Shown: positions 1 to 10,203, numbered from the stretch's first letter. The stretch: DNA of 36,698 bases from Methylococcaceae bacterium TMED69 (GCA_002170535.1 NHDW01000002.1:121473-158170), one strand, 5' to 3'. A program made the numbers and translations. Notes: generated by a model not told the origin, from the letters alone.

Positions 1-43
1 TGCTTTGGTTTCGAGTAAGCGGGGACAATAAGGAGATTGGGAC

Positions 44-1150
44 ATGAATTATGGTTATTTTATGATGCCTCTACACCATACTTCAAAAGAGTATCATCAA
101 ACTCTGAACGAAGATATAGATGCGATAGTTTTGGCGGATAAACTGGGATTTTCAGAAGCTTGGGTAGGGGAACACTATTCATCTGCTGTTGAGCAGATTA
201 CCTCACCTTTAATGTTTCATGCGAATTTAATTAACAGAACAAAAAATATCAAGTTTGCTACAGGTGTAATGTGTTTGCCGCAATACCATCCGGCTGTACA
301 GGCGGGGCAGGCTGCCATGTTTGATCATCTTTCGAATGGAAGATTCATTATGGGTGTTGGTCCAGGTGGTTTGTTGTCTGACTTCGAACTTTTTGGGGTT
401 CTAGATAAAGATAGAATGGAGATGATGGAAGAATCTTTAAGGATGATATTAGAGCTCTGGGGAACAGAACCTCCTTATAAGATTAAGGGTAAACATTGGA
501 ACATAGATATGAAAGAGTGGACTCACCACGATATCAAACTAGGTTATGTTCCTAAACCTCTCCAACAACCTCATCCTCCCATCGCAATTTCTGCAATGAG
601 TCCTTACTCTGGTTCGCTCAAATTTGCAGGTAGAAACGGTTATATACCTGTTAGCGCAAATTTTATAGCTCCATGGTCAGTAGCGACCCATTGGCCAGCT
701 TATTGCGCAGGGGCAAAAGAGTCTAATTTAATACCTGACAATAGTAAATGGAGAGTTGCGCGCAGTATTTTTGTTGCTGATTCAGACGCAGAAGCAGAGG
801 AATTTATTATGCAGAAGTCAGGTGCTTTTGACTATTATTATGAGTATCTATTCTCGATCTTTGATAAGGCTGATTTTAAAGGACCTTTCGTTATAAATAA
901 GGATGATGATCCAAGTAAACTAACTCATGGAATGCTCAGAGATACATGTGTAATAAAAGGGTCTCCTGAGACCGTGTCCGAGGCTATTTTGGAGTTAATG
1001 AATGAAATTGGTGATTTTGGGACCATTTTATATGCTGCCCACGATTGGACTGATAAGGGCATGATGATTAAGTCTATGGAGCTCTTTGCGAACGAAGTCA
1101 TGCCGCGAGTAAATAGGAAACTCAATGCTCGGCAAGTATCTGCAGGATAA
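44..1150 (+). CDS. LLM class flavin-dependent oxidoreductase (luciferase-like monooxygenase, limonene-monooxygenase-like)
   Basis: 368 aa ORF with AAGGAG ribosome site upstream (about 31-36); motifs GFSEAWVGEHY, LSNGRFIMGVGPGG, PHPPIAISAMSP typical of LLM family. Confidence 0.88.
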   Translation: MNYGYFMMPLHHTSKEYHQTLNEDIDAIVLADKLGFSEAWVGEHYSSAVEQITSPLMFHANLINRTKNIKFATGVMCLPQYHPAVQAGQAAMFDHLSNGRFIMGVGPGGLLSDFELFGVLDKDRMEMMEESLRMILELWGTEPPYKIKGKHWNIDMKEWTHHDIKLGYVPKPLQQPHPPIAISAMSPYSGSLKFAGRNGYIPVSANFIAPWSVATHWPAYCAGAKESNLIPDNSKWRVARSIFVADSDAEAEEFIMQKSGAFDYYYEYLFSIFDKADFKGPFVINKDDDPSKLTHGMLRDTCVIKGSPETVSEAILELMNEIGDFGTILYAAHDWTDKGMMIKSMELFANEVMPRVNRKLNARQVSAG

Positions 1151-1183
1151 GACTTCTAAGTCGTAATTTTAAAGGGATGGCTA

Positions 1184-2200
1184 ATGGCTGAAAAAAAGTT
1201 AAAATTTGGATTGTGGTACGATTTTCGCAACCCTCCAAAGTGGAAACAAGATAATACTGAGCTCTATCATGAATGCTTTGAGCAAATGGTTCGGGCGGAA
1301 GAAGGTGGTTTTGATGATATTTGGCTCTCGGAGCATCACTTTCTAGAAGATTGTTATTCTCCTTCTATGCTAGCGATAGGTTGCGCCATTGCTGTAAAGA
1401 CCAAAAAGATAAGGATAGGGACGAGTGTGCTACTGCTTCCTCTACATGATCCTGTACGAGTTGCTGAGGATGCTGCTACCCTAGATGTGATATCAGGCGG
1501 AAGATTGGAACTGGGACTTGGTGTGGGCTACAAGGTAGAGGAGCTAAAAGCCTGGGGAATTGAGCCAAAAAGCAGGGGTCGTAGGATGGAGGAGGGGATC
1601 GAGATTATTCAAAGATTATTCTCTGGAGAAAGATTCAGTTTCGAGGGAGAATTTCACAAATATGAAAACATCCAATTAAGGCCATTACCAGTCCAGAAAA
1701 AACCTAGACTTTGGATTGCTGGTTTTAGCAATGTTGCCGTTAAGAGGGCTGCCCGGGTAGGAGCTGGCTACATAGCCGTAGGGCCCATAGGCCCTTTCAC
1801 TCAAGTTTATCGAGATGAATTGACCAGACAGGGTAAAAACCCAGAAGATTTTGAAGTTGCCGCGGGTTATGCCTGGCTTCATGTATCAGAAAACCCAGAA
1901 AAACGATGGAAAGAAGCTGTAGAGCATCTAGCTTATCAACAGAACGAATATGGAAAGTGGTTTAAGGCGGCGGGAATGGACTTTATAAAGCCGGTTGAAG
2001 CGACGAAGGCTTCTGTCGAAAAAAACGACTGTTATATTGTAAGTCCTGATCAAGCTATAGAGATGATAAAAAAATATGTAGAAGCAACTGGAAGTAATAG
2101 ATTCTATACTTGGGCGGTACCACCAGGCTTAAATCCCCGTTGGTCTGACGAGCATATTGAATTGATGTCAAATAAAGTGATACCAGAATTTAAAAAATAG
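1184..2200 (+). CDS. LLM class flavin-dependent oxidoreductase
   Basis: 338 aa; GFDDIWLSEHHF, ISGGRLELGLGVGY, KPRLWIAGFSNVAVKRAARVGAGYI typical of LLM family. Confidence 0.88.
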   Translation: MAEKKLKFGLWYDFRNPPKWKQDNTELYHECFEQMVRAEEGGFDDIWLSEHHFLEDCYSPSMLAIGCAIAVKTKKIRIGTSVLLLPLHDPVRVAEDAATLDVISGGRLELGLGVGYKVEELKAWGIEPKSRGRRMEEGIEIIQRLFSGERFSFEGEFHKYENIQLRPLPVQKKPRLWIAGFSNVAVKRAARVGAGYIAVGPIGPFTQVYRDELTRQGKNPEDFEVAAGYAWLHVSENPEKRWKEAVEHLAYQQNEYGKWFKAAGMDFIKPVEATKASVEKNDCYIVSPDQAIEMIKKYVEATGSNRFYTWAVPPGLNPRWSDEHIELMSNKVIPEFKK

Positions 2201-2203
2201 GTC

Positions 2204-2971
2204 ATGATTAACTACGAACCTTTATCCACCATAATCAGTGCCTCAGGCTTAAGACTCATTCTGGTGGAAGGCTATCCCAGTCCTTGGGGTCACGCCGTCA
2301 AAGCTATGATGGAATATAAAGGCTTAATTTATAGGACAGGAGCACAAAAGGCTGGGGAGGATAATGTAGAGCTCAGTAATTGGTCAGGGGTAAACAGTGG
2401 TCCTATTGTGGCATGGGATTCGGGTGCTCCATTAAACCGCTGGAACGATATATTATTTCTGTTAGAGAGATTAAGCCCTGAAAGAAACTTAGTGCCTAAA
2501 GATGGAAGTCTACGAGTACAGTGCATGGGTTTATCTCATGAAATTTGCGGAGAGATTGGTCTGGGTTGGAATCGAAGATTATCAATGTTCAGACCTATAG
2601 TTGAGTCTAATGAGCGGCCTGACGGATTTGTGAATATGGCTAACAAATGGGGCTATAACCAATCAGATGTAGAAATGGCCGAGAAGAGGTCGGTGATTAT
2701 ATTAAGAACTTTAGCTGAGCAACTCAAACTTCAAAAAACTCGTAACAGTGGATTCTTTTTGGGCGAATCAGTAACAGCTGTTGATTTTTACTGGGCGGCG
2801 TTCAGTAATTTATGTGAGTTGATGCCTCAAAGTCGCTGTCCAATTTCGCCTGAACGTCGTCCCCTTTTTGAAAATGTAAGTGAGGCTATTAAACAGGAGC
2901 TAGACCCTATTTTAATGGAACACAGGGACAGAATTATGGATGATTATTTTGTGGTGCCAATGGATTTGTAG
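2204..2971 (+). CDS. glutathione S-transferase-like protein
   Basis: 255 aa; thioredoxin-fold-like start (LILVEGYPSPWGHAVKAMMEYKG), GPIVAWDSGAPLNRWNDILFLLERL, C-terminal helical region FFLGESVTAVDFYWAAFSNL. Confidence 0.65.
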   Translation: MINYEPLSTIISASGLRLILVEGYPSPWGHAVKAMMEYKGLIYRTGAQKAGEDNVELSNWSGVNSGPIVAWDSGAPLNRWNDILFLLERLSPERNLVPKDGSLRVQCMGLSHEICGEIGLGWNRRLSMFRPIVESNERPDGFVNMANKWGYNQSDVEMAEKRSVIILRTLAEQLKLQKTRNSGFFLGESVTAVDFYWAAFSNLCELMPQSRCPISPERRPLFENVSEAIKQELDPILMEHRDRIMDDYFVVPMDL

Positions 2972-2995
2972 AATTAACTGGAAATTTTTTAGATT

Positions 2996-3925
2996 ATGAT
3001 AGATAAAATACGATTAGGATTTGGTTTGCTAGATTATCCGTTTATGGATGGCCGTGAATTCTTTAAATGGGCGGAATTTCTTGAGGAGCATAAAATAGAT
3101 TCCTTATGGCAGTCAGACAGGCTTGTTTCGACTGATCCTTATTTAGAATCCTTAACGGCATTGGCTACTTTAGCGGGCTGTACAGAAAAGCTAAAATTTG
3201 GAATGAATGCAATTGTGGCACCTCTACGTGATCCTTTAGTGTTGGCGAAACAGTGCGCGACAATTGACTATCTAAGTGGTGGTAGGCTTTTGCCAATGTT
3301 CGGTGTTGGTTATCCCCATGCTGTTGAATGGGGTACAACTGGCAGAAGCTCTGATCATAGAGGATCTAAAGCCAATGAAATGTTTCAGTTACTTACTAAA
3401 CTTTGGACGGAGGATAAAGTTTGTTTTGAGGGAGAATTTTTTAACTATAAAAATGCGTGTATTGAGCCAAAGCCGGTTCAACAACCATTGCCGTTATGGA
3501 TTGGCGGAAATAGTAAGGCGGCCATAAAAAGAACCGCTAGGCTCGGTTCTGGTTGGATTGGTGGTGTTGCAAGCCCTTTAGAGGTGAAAACTGTAATTGA
3601 AGGGATTAAAGAAGAGTCAAAAAAAGTTGGTAGGAGTATTGATAGTGATCACTTTGGTGCTTCTCTCGCTTTTAGAATAGGCAGTCCAGACGATCCTGCA
3701 ATCAAAAATAATGCTTTTGTGAAGAGAACAGGTATTGGAGAAGATCTTGATTTGAATCCTTTGATTTGTGTAGGAAGCGTAAAGGACCTGATATCTCGGC
3801 TACACGAGTATCTAGAAGTTGGCGCAACAAAGTTCGTTCTCTTTCCTCTTGTAAGTGATTACAAAGATATGTGCGAGCAAACTAAATTAATAGTAGAAGA
3901 GGTTAAACCAATTATAGAAAATTAA
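2996..3925 (+). CDS. LLM class (F420-type) oxidoreductase
   Basis: 309 aa; LSGGRLLPMFGVGYP, LPLWIGGNSKAAIKRTARLGSGWIGG. Confidence 0.87.
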   Translation: MIDKIRLGFGLLDYPFMDGREFFKWAEFLEEHKIDSLWQSDRLVSTDPYLESLTALATLAGCTEKLKFGMNAIVAPLRDPLVLAKQCATIDYLSGGRLLPMFGVGYPHAVEWGTTGRSSDHRGSKANEMFQLLTKLWTEDKVCFEGEFFNYKNACIEPKPVQQPLPLWIGGNSKAAIKRTARLGSGWIGGVASPLEVKTVIEGIKEESKKVGRSIDSDHFGASLAFRIGSPDDPAIKNNAFVKRTGIGEDLDLNPLICVGSVKDLISRLHEYLEVGATKFVLFPLVSDYKDMCEQTKLIVEEVKPIIEN

Positions 3926-3930
3926 AAAAT

Positions 3931-4776
3931 CTATGGTTCATTGACTACTTTATTTTGAATAATACCCACTTTTTCTATTTCTATTTTTACTACATCCCCT
4001 GCTTTCAAGTAACGTTTTGGTTCAAATCCTATCCCAACTCCTCCGGGGGTGCCCGTCATGATAAGATCACCAGGTTCCAAAGTGAACGCAGTTGATAGTG
4101 TTTCTATTTGATCGTAACAATCGTAAACAAGGTTTGAGGTATTTGAGTCTTGACGTAACTCACCATTGACCCATGTCTTGATAGATAAATTATGTGGGTC
4201 CTTCACCTCGTCGAAAGTTGTGACGTGGGGCCCAAAGGGGCTGTGAGTATCAAAAGATTTCCCGAGTGTAAAAGTCGGCGAACGCATTTGCCAGTCTCTT
4301 ACGCTAACATCGTTACAGGTTACAAATCCCGCTATAACCTTCTTGGCGTCTTCCTTGCTTACGTGCCGACATTTTTTACCAATTATAAAACCAAGCTCTC
4401 CCTCATAATCTAGCTTATCGGAAACTCTTGGCAGATGAATATCGCCAAATGGACCGTTGACTGATGTTAGTTGCTTATTAAAAAATAAAGGGAATTCAGG
4501 TTTTTCAAATCCAGTCTCTTGAATATGGTCTTTATAATTTAACCCAATCGCAAGTATTTTTTGGGGCCTAATGACGGGTTGTATTAACTCGGTCCGCTCG
4601 AGAGGAACTGATGGCCCATTAAAACGTTCTAGATCTTTTTTGATGTTATCATATATTTCTAGCAATGAAACCATGTCGTTAGGAAAGACTGCTTTATCAA
4701 ATTCAACAACCTCTTTACCAACCAATTTCCCAACTTTTGGTGCACCACTCTTTTCAGTAAAAGTTACTAATCTCAT
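3931..4776 (-). CDS. fumarylacetoacetate hydrolase (FAH) family protein
   Basis: 281 aa; ILAIGLNYKDH, LDYEGELGFIIGK, NDVSVRDWQ, GKSFDTHSPFGPH, LIMTGTPGGVGIG. Confidence 0.9.
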   Translation of the reverse strand: MRLVTFTEKSGAPKVGKLVGKEVVEFDKAVFPNDMVSLLEIYDNIKKDLERFNGPSVPLERTELIQPVIRPQKILAIGLNYKDHIQETGFEKPEFPLFFNKQLTSVNGPFGDIHLPRVSDKLDYEGELGFIIGKKCRHVSKEDAKKVIAGFVTCNDVSVRDWQMRSPTFTLGKSFDTHSPFGPHVTTFDEVKDPHNLSIKTWVNGELRQDSNTSNLVYDCYDQIETLSTAFTLEPGDLIMTGTPGGVGIGFEPKRYLKAGDVVKIEIEKVGIIQNKVVNEP

Positions 4777-4827
4777 ATCTTTTCTCTATTAAAAATTATT
4801 TCTAGTTACTCGGTTTTACCTATAGAT

Positions 4828-7011
4828 TTAACCTCGAGTTGCTCTCCTGTAATGTAACACCAAAAATTCATCTAAGTACATTTCGAAGTCTGGTGGGATA
4901 ATTACAGTCGTCATTGGGTCTCTTATAATAGCTGGACCTGATATAACATTGCCAGCCATTAAGTTCGCCATTTCGTAAACACTAAAAGATTTCCATCCAT
5001 CCTTATGGTATACCTCTCTTTTCTCGACAAATGCATTTTTGTTAGGCTTGGAGTTTTTTAATTTATGTTTGAGAAGGTTAGGTTGAGGCTTGTCGGCTAT
5101 CGCTTCTAGGTTCACCTCCGTGATCGTAAATCCAGCGCCAGAAAACTTTGCACCTTCCGGATACATTTTAGAATACATTTCTTCAAACGAATCAATAAGG
5201 TTCCTCACATTTTCCGATTTTTGCATTTCTCCAGTCTCGAGCAGTGTATCAAAACTTTCGATTTGCCCAGTATATCGTACAGAGACACCGTACCTATATT
5301 TGATTTCTTCAGGCTTTATTCCTTCTGCATCCATTTCATGGATAGCTTCTTTCTTAAGTGTTTTCCAGGCCTCTGAAATATCGTTTGCTATTTGAACAAG
5401 CAACTCCTCCTTAGCATTCGCGGGAATGATTATCCGTGTTCCTCTGTTATATCGATGCATATACTCAGCGCATGCCGCTCCGAATGCAGAAAATCCAGCC
5501 GCGAAAGGAAGAGTAATAATATCTTCGAACTCGATATCTTCAGCAAATCCATACATATGAACAGGTCCAGCACCTCCGTAATAGAGCATCGTAAAGTCGT
5601 GAGTGTCAAAACCTTTAGATGCGACCATGGTTCTTAAAAGGTCGTTCATCTGCCCGTTGATGATTTGTAATACGCCAGCTCCTGCCTCGTAAACATCGAT
5701 TTCTAACGGATCTGCAACTGATTCCTTAAGAGCTTTTAAAGCTTTTTCTCTATCTAACTTTACTTGTCCGCCAAGGAAGTAGTCAGGATCGACATATCCT
5801 AAAGCCACATTTATATCGGTTACTGTTAATCGATCATATTCAAAACAAATACCGACTTTGGCACCTGCTGACTCTGGCCCAACATGGAGCCTTTTATATT
5901 CATCTACCCAAACCACTGAACCAGCTCCTTGCCCAGTGGAATCGAGTTCTACCATTGGCAGAGCTAGCCTATGTCCAGCAATATCAGCACTTTTTGTCAT
6001 TCCTATTCGACCATCTAATAGAAGGCCAACGTCAAAACTGGTTCCGCCCATATCAGCAGTGACAATGTTTTTCAGATTTAAAACTTTTCCAACAAAACGT
6101 GCACCAATCAAACCACCGATTGGGCCAGATATCATTGTTTCATATAGCCTAGGGTAATCCATATTAACCGCCCCGCCATAGGATAATAACGTGAGAAGTC
6201 TACCCTTAAAGCCAAAATCTTGCGCTGTTTTCTCAACTTTTAGAAAAGATTCTCTTGTTTGCTCAGCTGCAAAACATTGGAATATCAGACTTTTCATGCG
6301 ATTATTTTCTTTCGAGACCGGTGCAACGTCAGATGAGCATAGTACAGGGATGTTGACTCTTCTGTTTAAAATAATTTCATCTGCGATCTTCTTTGCTTGA
6401 TGTTCGTGTTTTGGATCAACAAAGGAATAGATGAACAAGATCCCGATTATCTCACACCCTTGATCGATTAATTTGTGAGTCGCATCTTTAACCTGTTGCT
6501 CATTCACAGGAATCAGCGTGTGCCCTGCGGGCAGGTGCACATCTCCTTGATAGCAACCTCCACCCAGTCGCTCGCTGATACTAATTACATTTTTAGGGTC
6601 AACTAGAGGACGAGGGTGTTTGTGCAACTGTTGATGTAACGCTTCCTCTTGGCTTTGTCCTAGATAAGTCAGGCCGCCTTCCATGATCGTGATATCGTCA
6701 AAGCCTCTAGTAACCAAAAGACCGACTTTTTTTCCATCACCTGTTAGAATTGCATTGAGCATCCCAGTTCCGCAGTAGATGTCAGCTGCAAGTTTTTCAT
6801 GGACGCTATCGCTAGTTAATCCAATATTCCCAGCCGCGTCAGCTACCGAATCAGAATAACTTTTTGCTTGGTTGTCACGTCTGCTTATAGATTTACCGAC
6901 CGTAAACGTTCCATCGGGTTTAACCAAGATAGCATCGGTCATAGTCCCGCCGGCGTCCAGCGCCACAATATAGTCTTCGCCTTTTTCATACGCGTTCATT
7001 TTTGCACTCAT
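4828..7011 (-). CDS. hydantoinase/oxoprolinase family protein, acetone-carboxylase beta-subunit-like
   Basis: 727 aa; ASKHA ATP-binding motifs DAGGTMTDAILV, DMGGTSFDVG; GPESAGAKVG, GYVDPDYFLGGQVKLD, YYGGAGPVHMYGFAE resemble acetone carboxylase beta rather than classical HyuA. Confidence 0.85.
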   Translation of the reverse strand: MSAKMNAYEKGEDYIVALDAGGTMTDAILVKPDGTFTVGKSISRRDNQAKSYSDSVADAAGNIGLTSDSVHEKLAADIYCGTGMLNAILTGDGKKVGLLVTRGFDDITIMEGGLTYLGQSQEEALHQQLHKHPRPLVDPKNVISISERLGGGCYQGDVHLPAGHTLIPVNEQQVKDATHKLIDQGCEIIGILFIYSFVDPKHEHQAKKIADEIILNRRVNIPVLCSSDVAPVSKENNRMKSLIFQCFAAEQTRESFLKVEKTAQDFGFKGRLLTLLSYGGAVNMDYPRLYETMISGPIGGLIGARFVGKVLNLKNIVTADMGGTSFDVGLLLDGRIGMTKSADIAGHRLALPMVELDSTGQGAGSVVWVDEYKRLHVGPESAGAKVGICFEYDRLTVTDINVALGYVDPDYFLGGQVKLDREKALKALKESVADPLEIDVYEAGAGVLQIINGQMNDLLRTMVASKGFDTHDFTMLYYGGAGPVHMYGFAEDIEFEDIITLPFAAGFSAFGAACAEYMHRYNRGTRIIIPANAKEELLVQIANDISEAWKTLKKEAIHEMDAEGIKPEEIKYRYGVSVRYTGQIESFDTLLETGEMQKSENVRNLIDSFEEMYSKMYPEGAKFSGAGFTITEVNLEAIADKPQPNLLKHKLKNSKPNKNAFVEKREVYHKDGWKSFSVYEMANLMAGNVISGPAIIRDPMTTVIIPPDFEMYLDEFLVLHYRRATRG

Positions 7012-7043
7012 CGAAAACCCCTAAATGTTGTCTTTTCTATTAA

Positions 7044-7610
7044 TTATTGTGCCCAGGAGGCAGTTTTCTTTTGGGACTGATCTTGATACCAATCTTTTGA
7101 TTCATCGTCTAAGGGGGAGTCTAGATAGTCTCTGTAAAAAGTATCGATATCTGGTAGCATTTCGAAAACAATTGGGTAACCAGGCGCAACCACTTCTACT
7201 GCGTGCTGGGTTCCACAGTTTGGGCAGAAGAACTCTCTTATCTCCTGCCAACCAGGTTCAGGAACCGCAGGTGCAGGAGTATAAACTCTAGACATTTCTT
7301 CTAAAGTTTTTCTTGTTCTGATTTTACAGCCCAGTTTCCAGTTTGTTCGATAATCTCCAAAGGAGTAACCACATTCGCATTGGGTTTCTCTGGCACCACC
7401 AGGTTTTGCTACAACATACAACTTGTCGCCCAAGCGCAGTAAAATTTTATCGTTCCATGATACTTTTTCTTGCAATACTTCAATGTAATTGAAAAACCTA
7501 TTTTTATCTTTTCTGGGTAGCTTTAACAGTCTTTCTGCATTGTCGTCATCTATGGTTCCATCTACAAGTTGCTTAATCAGTTCTTTACTAACCTCGAATT
7601 CTTCGCTCAT
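7044..7610 (-). CDS. acetone carboxylase gamma-subunit-like protein
   Basis: 188 aa; CECGYSFG and FFCPNCGTQHAVEV cysteine motifs; located between the HyuA- and HyuB-type genes. Confidence 0.78.
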   Translation of the reverse strand: MSEEFEVSKELIKQLVDGTIDDDNAERLLKLPRKDKNRFFNYIEVLQEKVSWNDKILLRLGDKLYVVAKPGGARETQCECGYSFGDYRTNWKLGCKIRTRKTLEEMSRVYTPAPAVPEPGWQEIREFFCPNCGTQHAVEVVAPGYPIVFEMLPDIDTFYRDYLDSPLDDESKDWYQDQSQKKTASWAQ

Positions 7611-7615
7611 CTGAC

Positions 7616-9844
7616 TTATTCCTCACTCATATAATCTTCGTTAAGCTGCCAAAAGGAGCAAAATTCATCTCTAAACTTATCGAAACTCAAACTTTGTTGA
7701 TACATTTCCTTCACTTCCTCGTTAAACCCAGTCTTTTGCACCATTTGGCGTTCAGTTTTCCACCACTCAGCTACTGGTTGAGATTCGTTTAAACGTAGTT
7801 GACGAAGATCCGCCCGTTTTTTCATTGTGGCTTTTTCATCTAGCTCCCAGGTTCCAAGTTCATTTTTTTCTGCGACAACCCCATGCATATCACTTAGAAA
7901 CTGATATTCTGTTGAGACTCCTTGATTAAGATCATTAACTACTAGTTGAGGCTCTCGATCCAAAGGGTCCCCCCATCCACCGGAACTTCCAGCGGCATCT
8001 ACAAATAAGTCGTTATTTTGAAGACTAAGTTCAGGGCAATCGGTCTTCCATATCTCTAAATTATCTATTTTGAGTTTGCCGCTTTCATGCTGCTCCAGCA
8101 GTTCTCTGGCGTCTCTTGGCGTTTCCCCTTTAGCTATAAGCTCGTCTAAGTTAGTTCCTCTCGCAGAAATCATGAAGCTTCCAGGTCCTGGGTAGGCACC
8201 ACTGACACCCAAGCCAACCGACGGAGTGCAGGAGAGCCCACCATTAGGCCTTGATAAGGCTAAATGTTTACCTGGTTCAACGCACCAGTGTACTGCTGAA
8301 TTTCCTGGACCACCTCTAAATCTGCCATATCCAAAAAATCCCGGCAGGAGCTTCCTTCCCAGATAAAAAAGTGCTGGAATAGTTGACTCAAATTCTTCTG
8401 CGTCGCCAATTGTTGCCATTTGTGACCAAGCTGCCCACACTAGAGGCTCGCCGTCTTTATAGCACCAGGCTCCTCTACCAGTGCCACCTAACCATTCAAA
8501 ATTAGTAAACCCATAGGCACTCCCGTCCTCTGTGGTTCCTTGTCCTTGGAATGCACCCCAATTGCCGTCTATAGTGAATGCTTCTTCCAAATAGCCTCTA
8601 CTGAACATTCCTCTGCTAACAGCCCCGAAACCAATGCTGTTTAATGCGACCGTCTGCGCCCAAAGATTGGAATTACTGGTAAATTCGTTGTCTGGATTGT
8701 AGATACTGCCTCTCGGATAGTTTCGTTGAACCGCCAATTCAATCCCTGCTGTTACTTTTGTGTTGTGTGAGAAGGAATTAATCATACCGAGAAAGATGGC
8801 ACAATCGGTCCCTCCTGGGGTCGCATTATAAGAATGATATCCCCATTTTGAACTTCCTTCAGCATCGATTTTAATTCCTTTTTCGTTTGGTTCTACACTG
8901 CCTCTTACATGAATTAGTGTGTTCTTGTCTGCATGTGCCCAAACATTCTGCAATCCTTTGTATTTTACTAAACGAAAAGCACAACCATTGTAGGTTCCCG
9001 GAACCATAGTTGATTTCATATTATCTACTACCATTCCTCTTGATTCTTCTATGACTTCTCTGATTGCTCGCTTGTAATAGTCCAGACCAAATTCTTCTAT
9101 TAACTTATGAGTTGTTTCATGAATCATCGCACATCCCGCCAGCCGCATCTTGTCATCTAAAATATTCATTGTTGCCGCCCGGGTCCTGCGTTCCCAAATC
9201 GCCTTCCACCAACTCTCTTGTTTTAGTTTTCTTCCCGTCCTCATTGGCGGACAAACTAAGCCGTCCATGAACGTGTCTACAGAAAATGTCGCCCAACTTC
9301 CTGCAACCGGCGCTCCATTTTCCATAAGATGATTTATACCTATAGCCCATGCAATCACTTCACCCTCTATGCAAATTGGTACAAAAGAATAGAAGTCGCC
9401 CGGATGAGGCACGCCACCGGTTAACCCATCACTTACGGCATAAACATCGCCATCTTCAATCCCATCATTTACATCATATTGATTTTTCGCCATGTATCTA
9501 ACGGCTACTGGAAAAATTGCGGTATGTGACAAGAAGCCAGCCGAGACTGCCAATGTGTCGCCTTCTGGAGTTGCTAGCCCCCACAAAACCTCTCCCATTT
9601 CACGGGATCCAGGACTGGCGGCGACGTATCTGGCGGATTCTCTGGCCGCAAGAACTGATGCATGTATTTTTGAATAAAAACGCTCGTATTTAATCGGATC
9701 AGAATCTCTTAAAGATAGTTCTGTTACCCCATAATAGTGCCCTGATTGTGAAGTCAGCTCGTCTCTTGTGTTTATCATGTCAAGGAGGGTTCTCTTATTC
9801 TCACCTCCAGCAGTATGCTTAATATCTTTAGCAATTGTGGCCAT
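7616..9844 (-). CDS. hydantoinase B/oxoprolinase family protein, acetone-carboxylase alpha-subunit-like
   Basis: 742 aa; FYSKIHASVLAARESARYVAASPGSREMGEVLWGLATPEGD, DVYAVSDGLTGGVPHPGDFYSFVPI, FFGYGRFRGGPGNSAVHWCVEPG, SSGGWGDPLDREP. Confidence 0.85.
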   Translation of the reverse strand: MATIAKDIKHTAGGENKRTLLDMINTRDELTSQSGHYYGVTELSLRDSDPIKYERFYSKIHASVLAARESARYVAASPGSREMGEVLWGLATPEGDTLAVSAGFLSHTAIFPVAVRYMAKNQYDVNDGIEDGDVYAVSDGLTGGVPHPGDFYSFVPICIEGEVIAWAIGINHLMENGAPVAGSWATFSVDTFMDGLVCPPMRTGRKLKQESWWKAIWERRTRAATMNILDDKMRLAGCAMIHETTHKLIEEFGLDYYKRAIREVIEESRGMVVDNMKSTMVPGTYNGCAFRLVKYKGLQNVWAHADKNTLIHVRGSVEPNEKGIKIDAEGSSKWGYHSYNATPGGTDCAIFLGMINSFSHNTKVTAGIELAVQRNYPRGSIYNPDNEFTSNSNLWAQTVALNSIGFGAVSRGMFSRGYLEEAFTIDGNWGAFQGQGTTEDGSAYGFTNFEWLGGTGRGAWCYKDGEPLVWAAWSQMATIGDAEEFESTIPALFYLGRKLLPGFFGYGRFRGGPGNSAVHWCVEPGKHLALSRPNGGLSCTPSVGLGVSGAYPGPGSFMISARGTNLDELIAKGETPRDARELLEQHESGKLKIDNLEIWKTDCPELSLQNNDLFVDAAGSSGGWGDPLDREPQLVVNDLNQGVSTEYQFLSDMHGVVAEKNELGTWELDEKATMKKRADLRQLRLNESQPVAEWWKTERQMVQKTGFNEEVKEMYQQSLSFDKFRDEFCSFWQLNEDYMSEE

Positions 9845-10055
9845 TAATTATTCCTCATTTTTCGATTAAATCCAGCAAAGGATTTTCTTTAAATTTTCCG
9901 TAGGAGAATTTTCTCTTTAGAACGGGTAGCAATATCTTTATAACTATTTGTCTAAGTATAGAAAATTACTAAAAAACAAGCAATAAAGATATGGGGAATA
10001 AACTTCTACAGCTATTCTTGTAATTGAAAATTGGGGCTTCAAATAATTTTGCCTT

Positions 10056-10073
10056 GTGATTATCCGAAATCAC
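10056..10073. promoter_or_regulatory. inverted repeat GTGATT-N6-AATCAC in a divergent intergenic region (candidate operator)
   Basis: perfect 6-bp arms read directly; lies in the ~366 bp gap between divergent operons. Confidence 0.3.
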
Positions 10074-10197
10074 TACTTTTGCTTTAGGCTTTCAATTTCG
10101 GTAGTCTAAAAACAGATGATACTTCAAAATGGTTATCACATTAAGATGCTATTTTTCTAATTAAAATTTTTTTAAGTTTTTAATCTATATGTATGTT

Positions 10198-10203
10198 TAT
10201 AAT
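10198..10203 (+). promoter_or_regulatory. candidate -10 element TATAAT upstream of the LLM gene
   Basis: consensus hexamer 7 nt before a TTG and 19 nt before an in-frame ATG; no good -35 box seen. Confidence 0.3.

Noticed and set aside
1-18. Possible end of an upstream CDS (TGC TTT GGT TTC GAG TAA)
   Set aside because: Too short to support a reading frame or product
1151-1162. Small hairpin GACTTCTAAGTC after the first LLM gene
   Set aside because: Five-bp stem with a 2-nt loop; too weak for a terminator
3276-3527. 83-aa plus-strand ORF
   Set aside because: Out-of-frame overlap inside the LLM gene 2996-3925
5090-6400. Several plus-strand ORFs (5090-5395, 5392-5637, 5858-6157, 6191-6400)
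   Set aside because: All antisense to the acetone-carboxylase beta-like gene; shadow ORFs
10055-10074. Possible CRP site TGTGA...TCACT
   Set aside because: Spacing is 10 nt rather than the 6 nt of a CRP site; retained only as a generic inverted repeat
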